From Planctomycetota bacterium (GTDB taxonomy: Bacteria; Planctomycetota; UBA1135): a stretch of DNA of 64,000 nt. This document shows positions 1 through 6,780 of this stretch, piece by piece. Under the pieces are notes generated by a model that had not been told where the DNA came from, ran no database searches, and worked only from the letters and a program-made list of their open reading frames with translations. The position numbers and the translations under genes are program-made. The DNA is taken from NCBI GenBank assembly GCA_008501825.1, contig QQUA01000009.1, positions 1 to 64,000 on the forward strand. Direction: 5' to 3'. Every line of letters starts with the position of its first letter. Positions within the stretch are counted from its first letter, which is position 1.

Positions 1-138
1 ACCATCGCGGCACATTCGCCGGACAGTCTTCGGGGAGCACCCCAGCAAAAGAGACACCTCGTCCGGATGGAGGTACGGTCTCGGGGGGGATGAATGCCCA
101 AGTAGGGGCGTCTGAAAACTACGGCTTTCCTGAATCAT
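1..138 (-). CDS. Excisionase-like helix-turn-helix protein of unit 1 (partial)
   Basis: This is the first 46 codons of a MerR/excisionase-type DNA-binding protein that runs off the left edge. The visible part contains YLHPDEVSLLLGCSPKTVRR, a typical excisionase helix-turn-helix, so it probably binds the attachment region and steers excision. The start at 138 matches the start of the copy at 38,434, and positions 1-125 are essentially identical to 38,299-38,423. In the second copy this gene lies opposite the 3' end of an integrase gene, so an integrase probably sits just left of the window. The function is inferred from the fold and position. Confidence 0.7.
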   Translation of the reverse strand, partial: MIQESRSFQTPLLGHSSPPRPYLHPDEVSLLLGCSPKTVRRMCRDG

Positions 139-205
139 TGTGTTTTCCGCCAGGCTGGTAAGACCCGACCTTTCCACGATTACCACTAGCAAACTTGATG
201 GTCAA
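1..205. repeat. Left conserved block shared by the two prophage units (copy 1)
   Basis: Positions 1-125 match 38,299-38,423 almost base for base, and about 150-205 match about 38,448-38,505 more loosely, around a shared GACCCGACCTTTCCAC stretch. In unit 2 the second part can fold as CCACACCT pairing with AGGTGTGG. The pair of blocks shows that units 1 and 2 descend from the same element, with cargo inserted after them. Confidence 0.85.
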
Positions 206-445
206 GCATTCGCGCTAGGAATCCTGAAAAAAACCGTGGCGGTTCTCCGAATAAAGAACGTTCACATACAAGGAATCCAATGTGATTTCAGGCCGCATAG
301 CCTGTTTCTTGATAGTTGTTCTCTTTTGGGGAGTGGAACGCCTACGGCAATGAAGTAGGAAGTAAACTCCCACTATGGGATCTAGAAGGGCTTCGGCTGG
401 TACCCGAGCCAATTACTTCTGGACCCTAGGCGCCTTCCTGGAACC
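139..445. other. Gap left of the first cargo gene
   Basis: No convincing gene is seen here. It holds the conserved GACCCGACCTTTCCAC stretch (about 168-183), then unit-1-specific sequence with no recognisable product, and from about 333 the start of the conserved folded element. A 72-codon reading frame from 140 (GTG start) has no recognisable features and was not accepted. In unit 2 the same slot holds a lipoprotein gene. Confidence 0.5.
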
Positions 446-470
446 GTGTTTTCTTTCAGGAAGGCGTCGC
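333..470 (+). ncRNA. Conserved folded element, copy 1 (candidate structured RNA)
   Basis: Four consecutive hairpins can be drawn. The first pairs CCTAC with GTAGG just before AAGTAAACTCC. The second is an outer stem of GGGATCTAGAAG with CTTCTGGACCC. The third is an inner stem of GGCTTCGG with CCGAGCC closing a CTGGTA loop. The last is a 12-bp stem at 429-440 with 457-468. The copy at 38,846-38,982 folds the same way with different bases in the stems, for example AGAAG/CTTCT becoming GGAC/GTCC, which is the mark of selection on structure. The RNA identity and strand are inferred; a DNA hairpin is also possible. It does not match a known class that I recognise. Confidence 0.6.
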
Positions 471-748
471 TCATTTATCCTCTTTTGGTGGATTCAAAAC
501 CCCCCGATAAATGGACTGAGAGCGATATTCGGGCCCTTACACGGGCAACCGAGAAAATCGCTAATAACCTTTCCCTTCTCAACTGGCTTATTTTCGGACT
601 TCCAATTTTCTGGCTGGTGGTCCTTTTGGCATTGGTCAAGTTCAGTTTTGAAGGAGTGGAACCGGTCAAGAATCTAGTGCAGCAGGTTTCAGGGCAGGAC
701 CAAGCTGTGGAAGAAACGCCTCAAGCAAAGGATGGCGAGGAAGAGTAG
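446..748 (+). CDS. Small membrane protein between two conserved blocks
   Basis: The 100-residue protein has one hydrophobic segment at about residues 47-66 (LIFGLPIFWLVVLLALVKF) and an acidic, glutamate-rich tail, so it is probably anchored in the inner membrane. The GTG start at 446 lies inside the last hairpin of the folded element, so the true start could be further in. Unit 2 lacks this gene: there the folded element runs directly into the block before the FRG gene, so this looks like an insertion. The function is unknown. Confidence 0.5.
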   Translation: MFSFRKASLIYPLLVDSKPPDKWTESDIRALTRATEKIANNLSLLNWLIFGLPIFWLVVLLALVKFSFEGVEPVKNLVQQVSGQDQAVEETPQAKDGEEE

Positions 749-838
749 CGCCCGGACCAGCCGGCCCCTCCCCCAAGGAACCAGCCGCCCGTGCATTAGG
801 GCTGACGGATTGCCACCCGCGAGGTTACAGTTTTTCTT
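747..838. other. Conserved leader before the FRG gene, copy 1
   Basis: About 92 bases from TAGCGCCCGGACCAGCC to TTACAGTTTTTCTTC are repeated at about 38,985-39,080 with a single obvious difference, whereas the genes on both sides have diverged strongly. Such conservation without a reading frame suggests a promoter, an untranslated leader or a structured RNA acting on the FRG gene that starts at 841. Confidence 0.6.
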
Positions 839-840
839 CG

Positions 841-1647
841 ATGAAGGATTCCGAGCACGTTAGAAAGGAAGCCGATAAGTTTTTCGATAACTTCCTTCAA
901 TGGGCAAAAAATGCGCCCCATTTTCGCGGACAGCCAACAGACGCACCCTTACTCCCTAAAATTGGAAGGCTTAAGGGCTCCACCATTATTATGGAGGAAG
1001 CTCTCTTGGAAATATTTACAAATAGGGTGCATCCTTTTCTTTCGGAAACCTACCAAAAACCATCTAATCTTTGGGAATGGCTTGCCCTTGGGCAACACCA
1101 TGGATTGCCGACTCGATTTTTGGATTGGACAGCTAATCCACTAGTCGCCCTATTTTTCGCATGCAACAAGGACCGAAAAAGAGATGGGATCGTAGTGAAA
1201 TTAAATCACGTTTCCCCAGTCGGCTTAAATACCTTAAGAATAAATCAACTCGAAAAGGAATTCCCTAGTGGCCCAATAAGACAAAGTGATGAAAATGCTA
1301 ACTCATTTATTTTTGAGCCTCCTTATTTTTCGAAAAGGATTCCTGCTCAGGCCGGCCAATTAATGTGGTTTTCGAAACCGCAAGCTCCGGCGCAAATCAT
1401 GCCCTGTGACAATGGAACTTCGTCCAATAAACTAATCGTTCCGTGCCACCTGAAAGTGAACATCCAAACTTTACTCTTAGAGCGCTTTATGATTGGATAC
1501 ACCTCTCTGTTTCCTGGCATGGATGGGCTATGCAAAGACTTGGAACTACAAGTTGAGAGCTCCGACGCACGAAGATGGCTGTCTGAATTGCCCGATTATC
1601 TACGAGAAGAGCTTTTAAAAAATTACGTTGAACGCTACGAAGAATAA
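841..1647 (+). CDS. FRG-domain protein (unit 1)
   Basis: This 268-residue protein has the FRG family landmarks: HFRGQP at about residues 28-33, the WEWLALGQHHGLPTRFLD block at about 82-99 followed by NPLVALFFA, and a late SLFPGMDGLCKDLE block. FRG proteins are often found in defence islands and mobile elements; their activity is not settled. No signal peptide or membrane segment is seen, so it is probably cytoplasmic. It is preceded by a conserved leader and faces the membrane protein at 1,726-2,286 tail to tail. The homologue at 39,089-39,826 occupies the same place in unit 2 and shares mainly these blocks. A toxic or defence role is inferred. Confidence 0.8.
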   Translation: MKDSEHVRKEADKFFDNFLQWAKNAPHFRGQPTDAPLLPKIGRLKGSTIIMEEALLEIFTNRVHPFLSETYQKPSNLWEWLALGQHHGLPTRFLDWTANPLVALFFACNKDRKRDGIVVKLNHVSPVGLNTLRINQLEKEFPSGPIRQSDENANSFIFEPPYFSKRIPAQAGQLMWFSKPQAPAQIMPCDNGTSSNKLIVPCHLKVNIQTLLLERFMIGYTSLFPGMDGLCKDLELQVESSDARRWLSELPDYLREELLKNYVERYEE

Positions 1648-1698
1648 ACATCCAGGAGTGGCTCCTCGCTAAATTCGCTCCCGAACCTCGAATGGGTC

Positions 1699-1737
1699 CA
1701 GAGCCGAGATACTACCACCCCCGCCCTACGGCCACCA
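1699..1737. repeat. Shared junction sequence at the tail of the membrane-protein gene (copy 1)
   Basis: A stretch reading GAGCCGAGATACTACCACCC and onward through the stop codon of the membrane-protein gene is shared with about 40,527-40,563. The sequences to the left are unrelated. It marks where cargo blocks have been exchanged between related elements. Confidence 0.6.
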
Positions 1738-2286
1738 GAAGCGGCGCCAAGCCTCGGGAAGCAGCTTCCTAATCGCCTGGCCCGTGCGGTCGCCAAGCAT
1801 CACGCCGAAACAGCCGGCAAACTGCCACAGGGTTTGGAAAGTAAGGCAGAAGTAGATCCAGGCTCTTGCCCCCTTAGACTCGTACTTCTCCATCGATTCG
1901 TAGAAGTCATCCTTCAGCCAGACAACACAGTCTTCCCAGCTCTCCTCACGAATTGACCGAGGAAGAAGGTAGCCGAGGAGATTCCAAATCTTTGGGAAGG
2001 AAAGGAAACCGGAAGTGGAGTCGTAACTATCCGATGTCAGATAGAAGAGGGCTGGTTCCCTAAATCTAATATAAGGCGAATGTCGATACGTTGGGGAAAT
2101 GAGAGTAGTCATTTCCTGAATTGGGTCGACTTCGAGAGCAAGGCCTTCCTGAAAAGCTAATCGCCGAGTGCTTTCCGGCGAAACAACTGCGTAAGGAATT
2201 TCTACTCTAAATTCCCGCCCCCTTTTGCGGTGAACTCGGATTAACTTTTCTAAATCCTTGATCGCGAACTTTTCAACGCGGCTCAT
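1726..2286 (-). CDS. Membrane protein of the winged-helix pair (unit 1)
   Basis: This 186-residue protein has a variable soluble N-terminal part, one hydrophobic segment at about residues 142-160 (AWIYFCLTFQTLWQFAGCF) and a short basic tail containing GDRTGQAIRKLLPE and ending in WWP. The unit-2 copy (40,561-41,079) keeps the tail almost unchanged, even at the DNA level, while the first half differs. The gene overlaps the winged-helix gene upstream by four bases (ATGA), so the two are co-translated. I do not recognise the family. A membrane effector or anchor controlled by its partner is a reasonable guess, not shown. Confidence 0.7.
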   Translation of the reverse strand: MSRVEKFAIKDLEKLIRVHRKRGREFRVEIPYAVVSPESTRRLAFQEGLALEVDPIQEMTTLISPTYRHSPYIRFREPALFYLTSDSYDSTSGFLSFPKIWNLLGYLLPRSIREESWEDCVVWLKDDFYESMEKYESKGARAWIYFCLTFQTLWQFAGCFGVMLGDRTGQAIRKLLPEAWRRFWWP

Positions 2287-2657
2287 TCGAAAGCTCCAAT
2301 CCGAAGAGGCTTTACTTCAAGCTTTTGGAGGTATTCCACGACAGCTCGGAAGGTATGAACTCCAGATCCTTCGAGCCTGTACTTCCGTACGCGCCGCTCC
2401 CTTCCATCCGCCGCGATCTCCTTGTCGAACCAAGCCTCGATCAGGCCGTCCTTCTTCATCCGGCTCATCCCTTGGAAAAACGCCGGGGCAGATTGCCGGT
2501 AACCCTGCTCTTCCAATTTGGCCTTCAGGGTTTTTGCAGACATCTCCTGCGGGGACTCCATCAGGATCCCAAGGATGACGAACTGCTTCATGGTGATGTT
2601 GGGCAGCATGGTCAGGAAATTGTCGGTGCGGTTTGCATCGAGTCGATCATAGGTCAT
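2283..2657 (-). CDS. Winged-helix protein, PadR-like (unit 1)
   Basis: This is a 124-residue protein with the layout of a small PadR-like winged helix: KQFVILGILMES, then a helix with AKTLKAKLEEQGYRQS, FFQGMSRMKKDGLIEAW as recognition helix and wing, and RRVRKYRLEGSG as the wing strand. The unit-2 homologue begins with MIPDITTKQF, so the internal ATG at 2,609 (MLPNITMKQF) may be the true start. It is translationally coupled to the membrane protein downstream and lies next to the conserved block with operators, so it could regulate its own operon. Confidence 0.75.
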   Translation of the reverse strand: MTYDRLDANRTDNFLTMLPNITMKQFVILGILMESPQEMSAKTLKAKLEEQGYRQSAPAFFQGMSRMKKDGLIEAWFDKEIAADGRERRVRKYRLEGSGVHTFRAVVEYLQKLEVKPLRIGAFE

Positions 2658-2813
2658 GAATTAACGCGATGCAAGTTAATGAGGCGGGATGTAGAAAAAA
2701 ATTTCGGGAGCGGGCCATCTCCACCCCACAGGCCCGGGGGCCTGTCGATCGACCCCCCTTCCCCCCGGCTCGAGCCCACAGGCCCGGGGGCCTGTCCACC
2801 TGGTGGGCCATGG

Positions 2814-2839
2814 TTTCCGGTAACACGCATTACCGGAAA
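2814..2839. promoter_or_regulatory. Operator-like inverted repeat TTTCCGGTAA / TTACCGGAAA
   Basis: Two perfect 10-bp arms are separated by six bases. The half-site TTACCGGAAAGCG recurs twice in the control region at 16,031 and 16,104 and in all equivalent places in unit 2 (41,691-41,716, 46,990, 47,063). It is therefore probably bound by the same regulator, most simply the XRE-type protein encoded at 15,725-16,009. Confidence 0.65.
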
Positions 2840-3142
2840 GCGATCGAATCCGCACGCATGAACGACGCCGACGGAGGTGGCGGCGAGGCGGCCTGGCGCT
2901 GGGGTGGAGGCGGACGCGTGGGCTGGGTGGCGCTCCGGCATGCCCTCTCCCTGGCCCTCTGACGGTCCCGCAAGGACTTACGGCGATTGGCTCAGGTTGG
3001 CGAGTGACGCTGCTCTCGGTGGCTCATGGGCTGCCCTGGTGACGGTAGCACTGGGTGGCAGGTAGAGCGGCTCAGAGCCCAGCAGGAAGCGGCAAGGCGG
3101 AAAGGGATGAAGCCTGGTTGGGGAACAGGTAAGAGCTTCAGA

Positions 3143-3157
3143 GATTGGGACCCAATC
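3143..3157. promoter_or_regulatory. Perfect palindrome GATTGGGACCCAATC
   Basis: A 15-base perfect inverted repeat, kept in unit 2 at 42,021-42,035. The core TTGGGACCCAA occurs again in front of the late genes at 35,214-35,224, with a near copy at 35,236-35,246. This pattern fits an operator for a second phage regulator. Confidence 0.5.
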
Positions 3158-3594
3158 ACCCAAGAGCGATTGCAGATATATGCATATGACTGAGCTTTTT
3201 GGCGCATGTAAACAAGGAATAGAGACTCAAACGAAGAGAGGTCCGATACGACCTAAGTAACTGGTTCTATTTTGGTTTACGGAGAAAGAATGAAAAGGAA
3301 TACAAGGAAAGAGGTAAACAGAACGGAGGAAGTCAGCTTACCAAAATGGTAGTGGATGGAGGGGTGGAGGGCAAATTGGTGCCCAATGACAGCCCTCCCA
3401 GACATCCAGAACCTCCAAGGCTCGGTGCTCTCCCCACCATGGGAAGAGGTTTGGCGCTCCTTCGTTGTTCGGCTCCAAATTCAAAAAAACTCTCATATCA
3501 CCTTTTTGATTTTCGTAACCGATGTTGGGTTAGAGGGTTTAAGGTTGAAGGGAAGCTTTTGTCGCCCACTTCCCCCACTCCACCGCATAGCACG

Positions 3595-4068
3595 ATGGCT
3601 TCAGTCTTCGATGTAGCCGCCTACATCCTGGCCAAGCGCCACAGGATGACGGCAATGAAGCTCCAGAAGCTGGTCTACTACTCCCTTGCCTGGTCGTTGG
3701 TTTGGGATGAAGAAGAGTTGTTTCGGGAGCCCATTGAGGCCTGGACCTATGGGCCTGTCTGCCCGGATTTGTACCAAGCCCACAAAGGACAGTTCATCGT
3801 AACTGAGATTCCCAATGGTGATCCGAATGCACTCACAGAGGATCAAAGGGAAACCATTGATGCCGTCCTGGATGGTTATGGAAAGGCTACAGCCCTTCGG
3901 TTGAGTCAGTTGACTCATCAGGAGCGGCCTTGGAAAGAGGCCCGGAAAGGGCTTTCCGATGAAGTGTTTTCCACTCGCGAAATCGATCTTAATTTGATGA
4001 CTGAGTATTATTCCAACCTTGTTAGTTATGGCCAAAAGCCGGAAGAATCGAAACAAAAGCCGCAATAG
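3595..4068 (+). CDS. Panacea-domain (SocA-like/DUF4065) antitoxin
   Basis: The 157-residue protein shows the Panacea/SocA pattern: MKLQKLVYYSLAWSLVWDEEELF at about residues 18-40, then EAWTYGPVCPDLY and a helical C-terminal part. Panacea is a widespread antitoxin domain that pairs with many unrelated toxins by direct binding. The start at 3,595 was chosen because the domain begins at once there; the longer frame upstream has no domain. The next gene overlaps its end by 41 bases, as expected for an antitoxin-toxin pair. The whole pair is absent from unit 2. Confidence 0.8.
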   Translation: MASVFDVAAYILAKRHRMTAMKLQKLVYYSLAWSLVWDEEELFREPIEAWTYGPVCPDLYQAHKGQFIVTEIPNGDPNALTEDQRETIDAVLDGYGKATALRLSQLTHQERPWKEARKGLSDEVFSTREIDLNLMTEYYSNLVSYGQKPEESKQKPQ

Positions 4069-4522
4069 GTCAAGCCGGAAGAAGCCCAAGTCAATCCAAG
4101 GGCTTTCTCTTGGTGGAGAAAATGACAAGCGAGTGCCTCCTGAGGCTTTAGGGGAAGCTTCTAAGGGACATCACCGAGATTTCCGGTGGAAATTTCGCAG
4201 AATTGATAATTTCTCTGAGTGGAAGTGGGAGGATATGACAAAGGATGATTGGGACAAGATGCGAACGAAGCTTGCAGAATTTGAATCCTTGACGATTGTA
4301 GAAATGAGACAACAAGGGAGTCATAGAAATAACCCAGCTGATTTCACTGCCAGAGCGAAGAATCGGCTTCACGAGCTCAGAATTGCAGATTTTGATGACA
4401 TCTTTTCGTTTAGGATCACAGGCACAAAACGATTTTATGCGATAAGAGTTGGAAATGTTTTTGAGATACTCTGGTGGGACCCGAAACACCAAATTTGCCC
4501 GTCACCAAAGAAGCACACCTAG
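4028..4522 (+). CDS. Putative toxin partner of the Panacea antitoxin
   Basis: The 164-residue protein begins with a very basic stretch (KSRKNRNKSRNRSSRKKPKS), then FRWKFRRIDNFSEWKWEDM, a helical middle with ARAKNRLHELRI, and a compact end with FRITGTKRFYAIRVGN and ILWWDPKHQICPS. The basic head and the small beta-rich end resemble RNA-targeting toxins of the RelE class in general shape, but I cannot assign a family. The ATG at 4,028 lies inside the antitoxin gene. Its role as toxin rests mainly on position next to Panacea. Confidence 0.6.
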   Translation: MAKSRKNRNKSRNRSSRKKPKSIQGLSLGGENDKRVPPEALGEASKGHHRDFRWKFRRIDNFSEWKWEDMTKDDWDKMRTKLAEFESLTIVEMRQQGSHRNNPADFTARAKNRLHELRIADFDDIFSFRITGTKRFYAIRVGNVFEILWWDPKHQICPSPKKHT

Positions 4523-4551
4523 AGAAACCACAATGATCCGAGGAAAACGGG

Positions 4552-5646
4552 ATGAGCACTGAACAGGAGCCATTGGATCTCACTGGTGCAGTCGATTTGC
4601 TCCGCGAAGGCCGAGAAGGTGTCTCGAAATGGAACGACAATTTACTGCATCTGCTCGCAGACGCTCGGGAGTACCCGGCCCCACTGAGCGGTTTGGTTTT
4701 TGACGGACTTGACCTCTGTGGAGTAAGTTTTGGTGGAATTTCTCTACAAAGAGCATCCTTTATTAGAACAGACCTACGAGGGTCCGATTTCCGCAAAGCA
4801 GAGGTTTTCAAGTCTGAATTCTACGAATGCAAGATGGATAAAGTTGATTTTTCTAATGCAAGTATCGATTACACTTCCTTTCGTGACTCGAGGTTAGCTA
4901 ATTGCGTCTTTAAGGAAACGTTATTACATGTGGTTGATTTTGAAAACTCTGACTTGATCTCGACTCGCTTCCAAAATTGCACATTATCCGGAACAAATTT
5001 CTATCATGCGTTCATGTCCGGAACAATCTTTGATTCGAACCTCAGTGAAGTTCGTGGACTAGACAGAGTTTTTTATAGCGGCCCTTCCTTCGCCAGCCCG
5101 CTCTCATTAGAAACTGTTCGCGAAAAACACCTGAAAGCCTTCCTGAAAGGTTGCGGCTACCCCGACGGTGTATTTGAATATTATCAGTCAAGCCGTGGTG
5201 CTATTCGTTTCTATTCTTGCTTCATTAGCTATAGCCACAACGATAAGGTCTTTGCACAGCAGTTAGAAGACTATCTCCAGGGCAGAGGGATTCGGTGCTG
5301 GCGCGATGAAAAGGACATGAAAATTGGAGAGAGGATTCGGCGTGCTGTAACCGATGCCATTCGGCTTCACGATCATGTAGTTCTTTTGTGCTCAAAGGCC
5401 TCTCTCGACAGTCGATGGGTTCATAGGGAGCTTGCAGCGTTATTTGAGAAGGAGGAGAAGGAAGGAAGGGATGCCTTGATTCCTCTCGACCTAGATAGCT
5501 ATTTGCTTGAATGGGATGGAGAATACGGGCCCGAAATTCGGGAGCGGTTGGCTGGTAGCTTCAAAGGCTGGGAGAAGAACAACGCCTTGATGCGACGCGA
5601 GTTCGAGAAGGTGGCCCGCGCCCTGCAAAGACCAAAGAGTGAGTGA
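4552..5646 (+). CDS. Pentapeptide-repeat protein with C-terminal TIR domain
   Basis: The 364-residue protein has three parts. The N-terminal 40 residues are shared in pattern with the unit-2 protein at 43,300. Pentapeptide repeats of the A(D/N)LxX type run from about 45 to 175 (for example LRGSDFRKAEVF, LSGTNFYHAFMSGTIF). A TIR domain runs from about 220, with CFISYSHNDKVFAQQLEDYL, WRDEKDMKIGERI and SRWVHREL, whose glutamate matches the usual NADase position. Bacterial TIR proteins commonly deplete NAD or make signal molecules in phage defence. The repeat part may sense a ligand or polymerise. It follows the toxin-antitoxin pair by 29 bases, in the same direction. Confidence 0.82.
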   Translation: MSTEQEPLDLTGAVDLLREGREGVSKWNDNLLHLLADAREYPAPLSGLVFDGLDLCGVSFGGISLQRASFIRTDLRGSDFRKAEVFKSEFYECKMDKVDFSNASIDYTSFRDSRLANCVFKETLLHVVDFENSDLISTRFQNCTLSGTNFYHAFMSGTIFDSNLSEVRGLDRVFYSGPSFASPLSLETVREKHLKAFLKGCGYPDGVFEYYQSSRGAIRFYSCFISYSHNDKVFAQQLEDYLQGRGIRCWRDEKDMKIGERIRRAVTDAIRLHDHVVLLCSKASLDSRWVHRELAALFEKEEKEGRDALIPLDLDSYLLEWDGEYGPEIRERLAGSFKGWEKNNALMRREFEKVARALQRPKSE

Positions 5647-5655
5647 GGGGAGCCA

Positions 5656-6114
5656 TCAGATCCCGAAATCTGAAATCGAAACAACCAATTCGCCTTCGTC
5701 GACCGATCGGTTGTGCACGTCTGCAATCCTTTGGGCAACCGCGAACTCCAGGCCTTCGGCTACGGTTTGGTAGCCTTCGTAGATCGAAAAGCCATTGCCT
5801 CCGGGAGAGGCTTGAACCTTCCATCGGGGAGATAAGGAATTCAAGATCTCCACAACTTCCTCCAGCCGACTATGAAGCTCCCAGTTCTCTGCTAGGAGCG
5901 CTGGCGCCTGGGCGATGAGATCCACGTCGGCGGGATTCCCGATTGACTCGGCGACCAAGTAGGGAGCGCCGTAGCCTTCCTGGAGCTCGGCTCGCATCGG
6001 CTTGCTGAACTCCGAAGTTTTGTCCGAGACAACCGTGCCGCGCTCTTTTCCTTTTCTCCAAGGTCCGGGAGTGTGCTTCGAAGTGACCCTTTTGAGAGTT
6101 TCGGTTTTGGTCAT
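5656..6114 (-). CDS. Phage protein with HTPGPW motif
   Basis: The 152-residue protein has KHTPGPW near residue 14 and NPADVDLIAQAPALLAENWEL around 60-80, a combination common in small phage proteins of unknown function. The C-terminal half contains IYEGYQTVAEGLEFAVAQRI. It is the last gene of the leftward early operon, 12 bases from the nuclease-like gene. A truncated relic of the same gene lies at 42,972-43,184 in unit 2. Confidence 0.65.
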   Translation of the reverse strand: MTKTETLKRVTSKHTPGPWRKGKERGTVVSDKTSEFSKPMRAELQEGYGAPYLVAESIGNPADVDLIAQAPALLAENWELHSRLEEVVEILNSLSPRWKVQASPGGNGFSIYEGYQTVAEGLEFAVAQRIADVHNRSVDEGELVVSISDFGI

Positions 6115-6126
6115 TGGTTCGGTCGC

Positions 6127-6780
6127 TTAATTCTTTTCTGGAAAAAGGGTGATTCTCTTGCCGGAACGCCTCACTTTTACGTGCGGAATCCGGCCTTCTT
6201 TCGCTTGCTGAGCCAGGCAGGCCCTTGCCGTGCTCTCTCTCCTGTAGTGATGCTCGATCCCTTCAACGGCTTGCTTTAGACTGCAACCCGGGTTCTTAGA
6301 GACGAATCGAGCTAGCTCTCGACACGTTCTCTTGAATGGCGTCCAGTAACCAATTCCACCTGCTGGAAATTCGGTTTTTTGCTCTTCACAAAGGCGGCTC
6401 TGAATGTATTCAACTCTTGCCCTGCGGTTTAAGCATGGGCTTGCCTTGCTTATGACCTTAATTCCAGAGATTTCAAAAACTCCGAGACCTTCATTGCGGG
6501 CAACCTCGTGGGCGAAGAGACGGCCATTATTGGGACGCACGGTTGAGGGAACCGCGACCGAACACCAATGCGCATATGGACGCCACCGGCTTGCCTGAGC
6601 CAGTACACCGAAAGTCAGCGACTTCTTGCATTCGATCACGTGAACCCGCTTTCCTTGGTGAACCGCAACGATGTCAGCTATTCCTATTGGCAGTGAGACT
6701 TCTTGGTAGACCTCCAGGTCCATTTCTCGAAGGTACTCAACAAGGGGCTGAGCCAAAGCCACTTCTGAAGGAGGGCTCAT
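6127..6780 (-). CDS. PD-(D/E)XK nuclease-like protein
   Basis: The 217-residue protein has a restriction-endonuclease-like core at about residues 14-70: GIADIVAVHQGKRVHVIECK provides the acidic residue and the E-x-K pair on adjacent strands, followed by a helix with QASRWRPYAHWC. The C-terminal part (KNPGCSLKQAVEGIEHHY) looks like a winged-helix or DNA-contact domain. It probably binds or cuts DNA. It overlaps the upstream gene by four bases, so it belongs to the early operon. Unit 2 has an unrelated gene in this place. Confidence 0.65.
   Translation of the reverse strand: MSPPSEVALAQPLVEYLREMDLEVYQEVSLPIGIADIVAVHQGKRVHVIECKKSLTFGVLAQASRWRPYAHWCSVAVPSTVRPNNGRLFAHEVARNEGLGVFEISGIKVISKASPCLNRRARVEYIQSRLCEEQKTEFPAGGIGYWTPFKRTCRELARFVSKNPGCSLKQAVEGIEHHYRRESTARACLAQQAKEGRIPHVKVRRSGKRITLFPEKN

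Larger units (their letters stand above)
2695..3374. repeat. 680-bp conserved non-coding block, copy 1
   Basis: This stretch is nearly identical to 41,572-42,252, whereas the genes on both sides differ. No reading frame is maintained in both copies. It contains two 16-bp palindromes (CAGGCCCGGGGGCCTG at 2,729 and 2,779, exactly 50 bp apart), a 10-bp inverted repeat at 2,814-2,839, and a perfect palindrome GATTGGGACCCAATC at 3,143-3,157. Such a block is likely to act in cis, for example as a control region between divergent operons, a packaging site or a partition/replication site. The remaining bases from 2,658 to 3,594 show no gene. Confidence 0.8.

Noticed and set aside
333-470. Integron attC site
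   Set aside because: The folded element sits near exchangeable cargo, but the conserved GTTRRRY and RYYYAAC ends are missing and there is no integron integrase.
333-1647. Retron or type III toxin-antitoxin system
   Set aside because: A folded element before a gene would fit both, but no reverse transcriptase is present and the element is not a tandem repeat like ToxI; the FRG protein is not ToxN-like.
2877-3065. Short frames inside the 680-bp block
   Set aside because: They are not maintained in the second copy, and changes are not biased to third positions.
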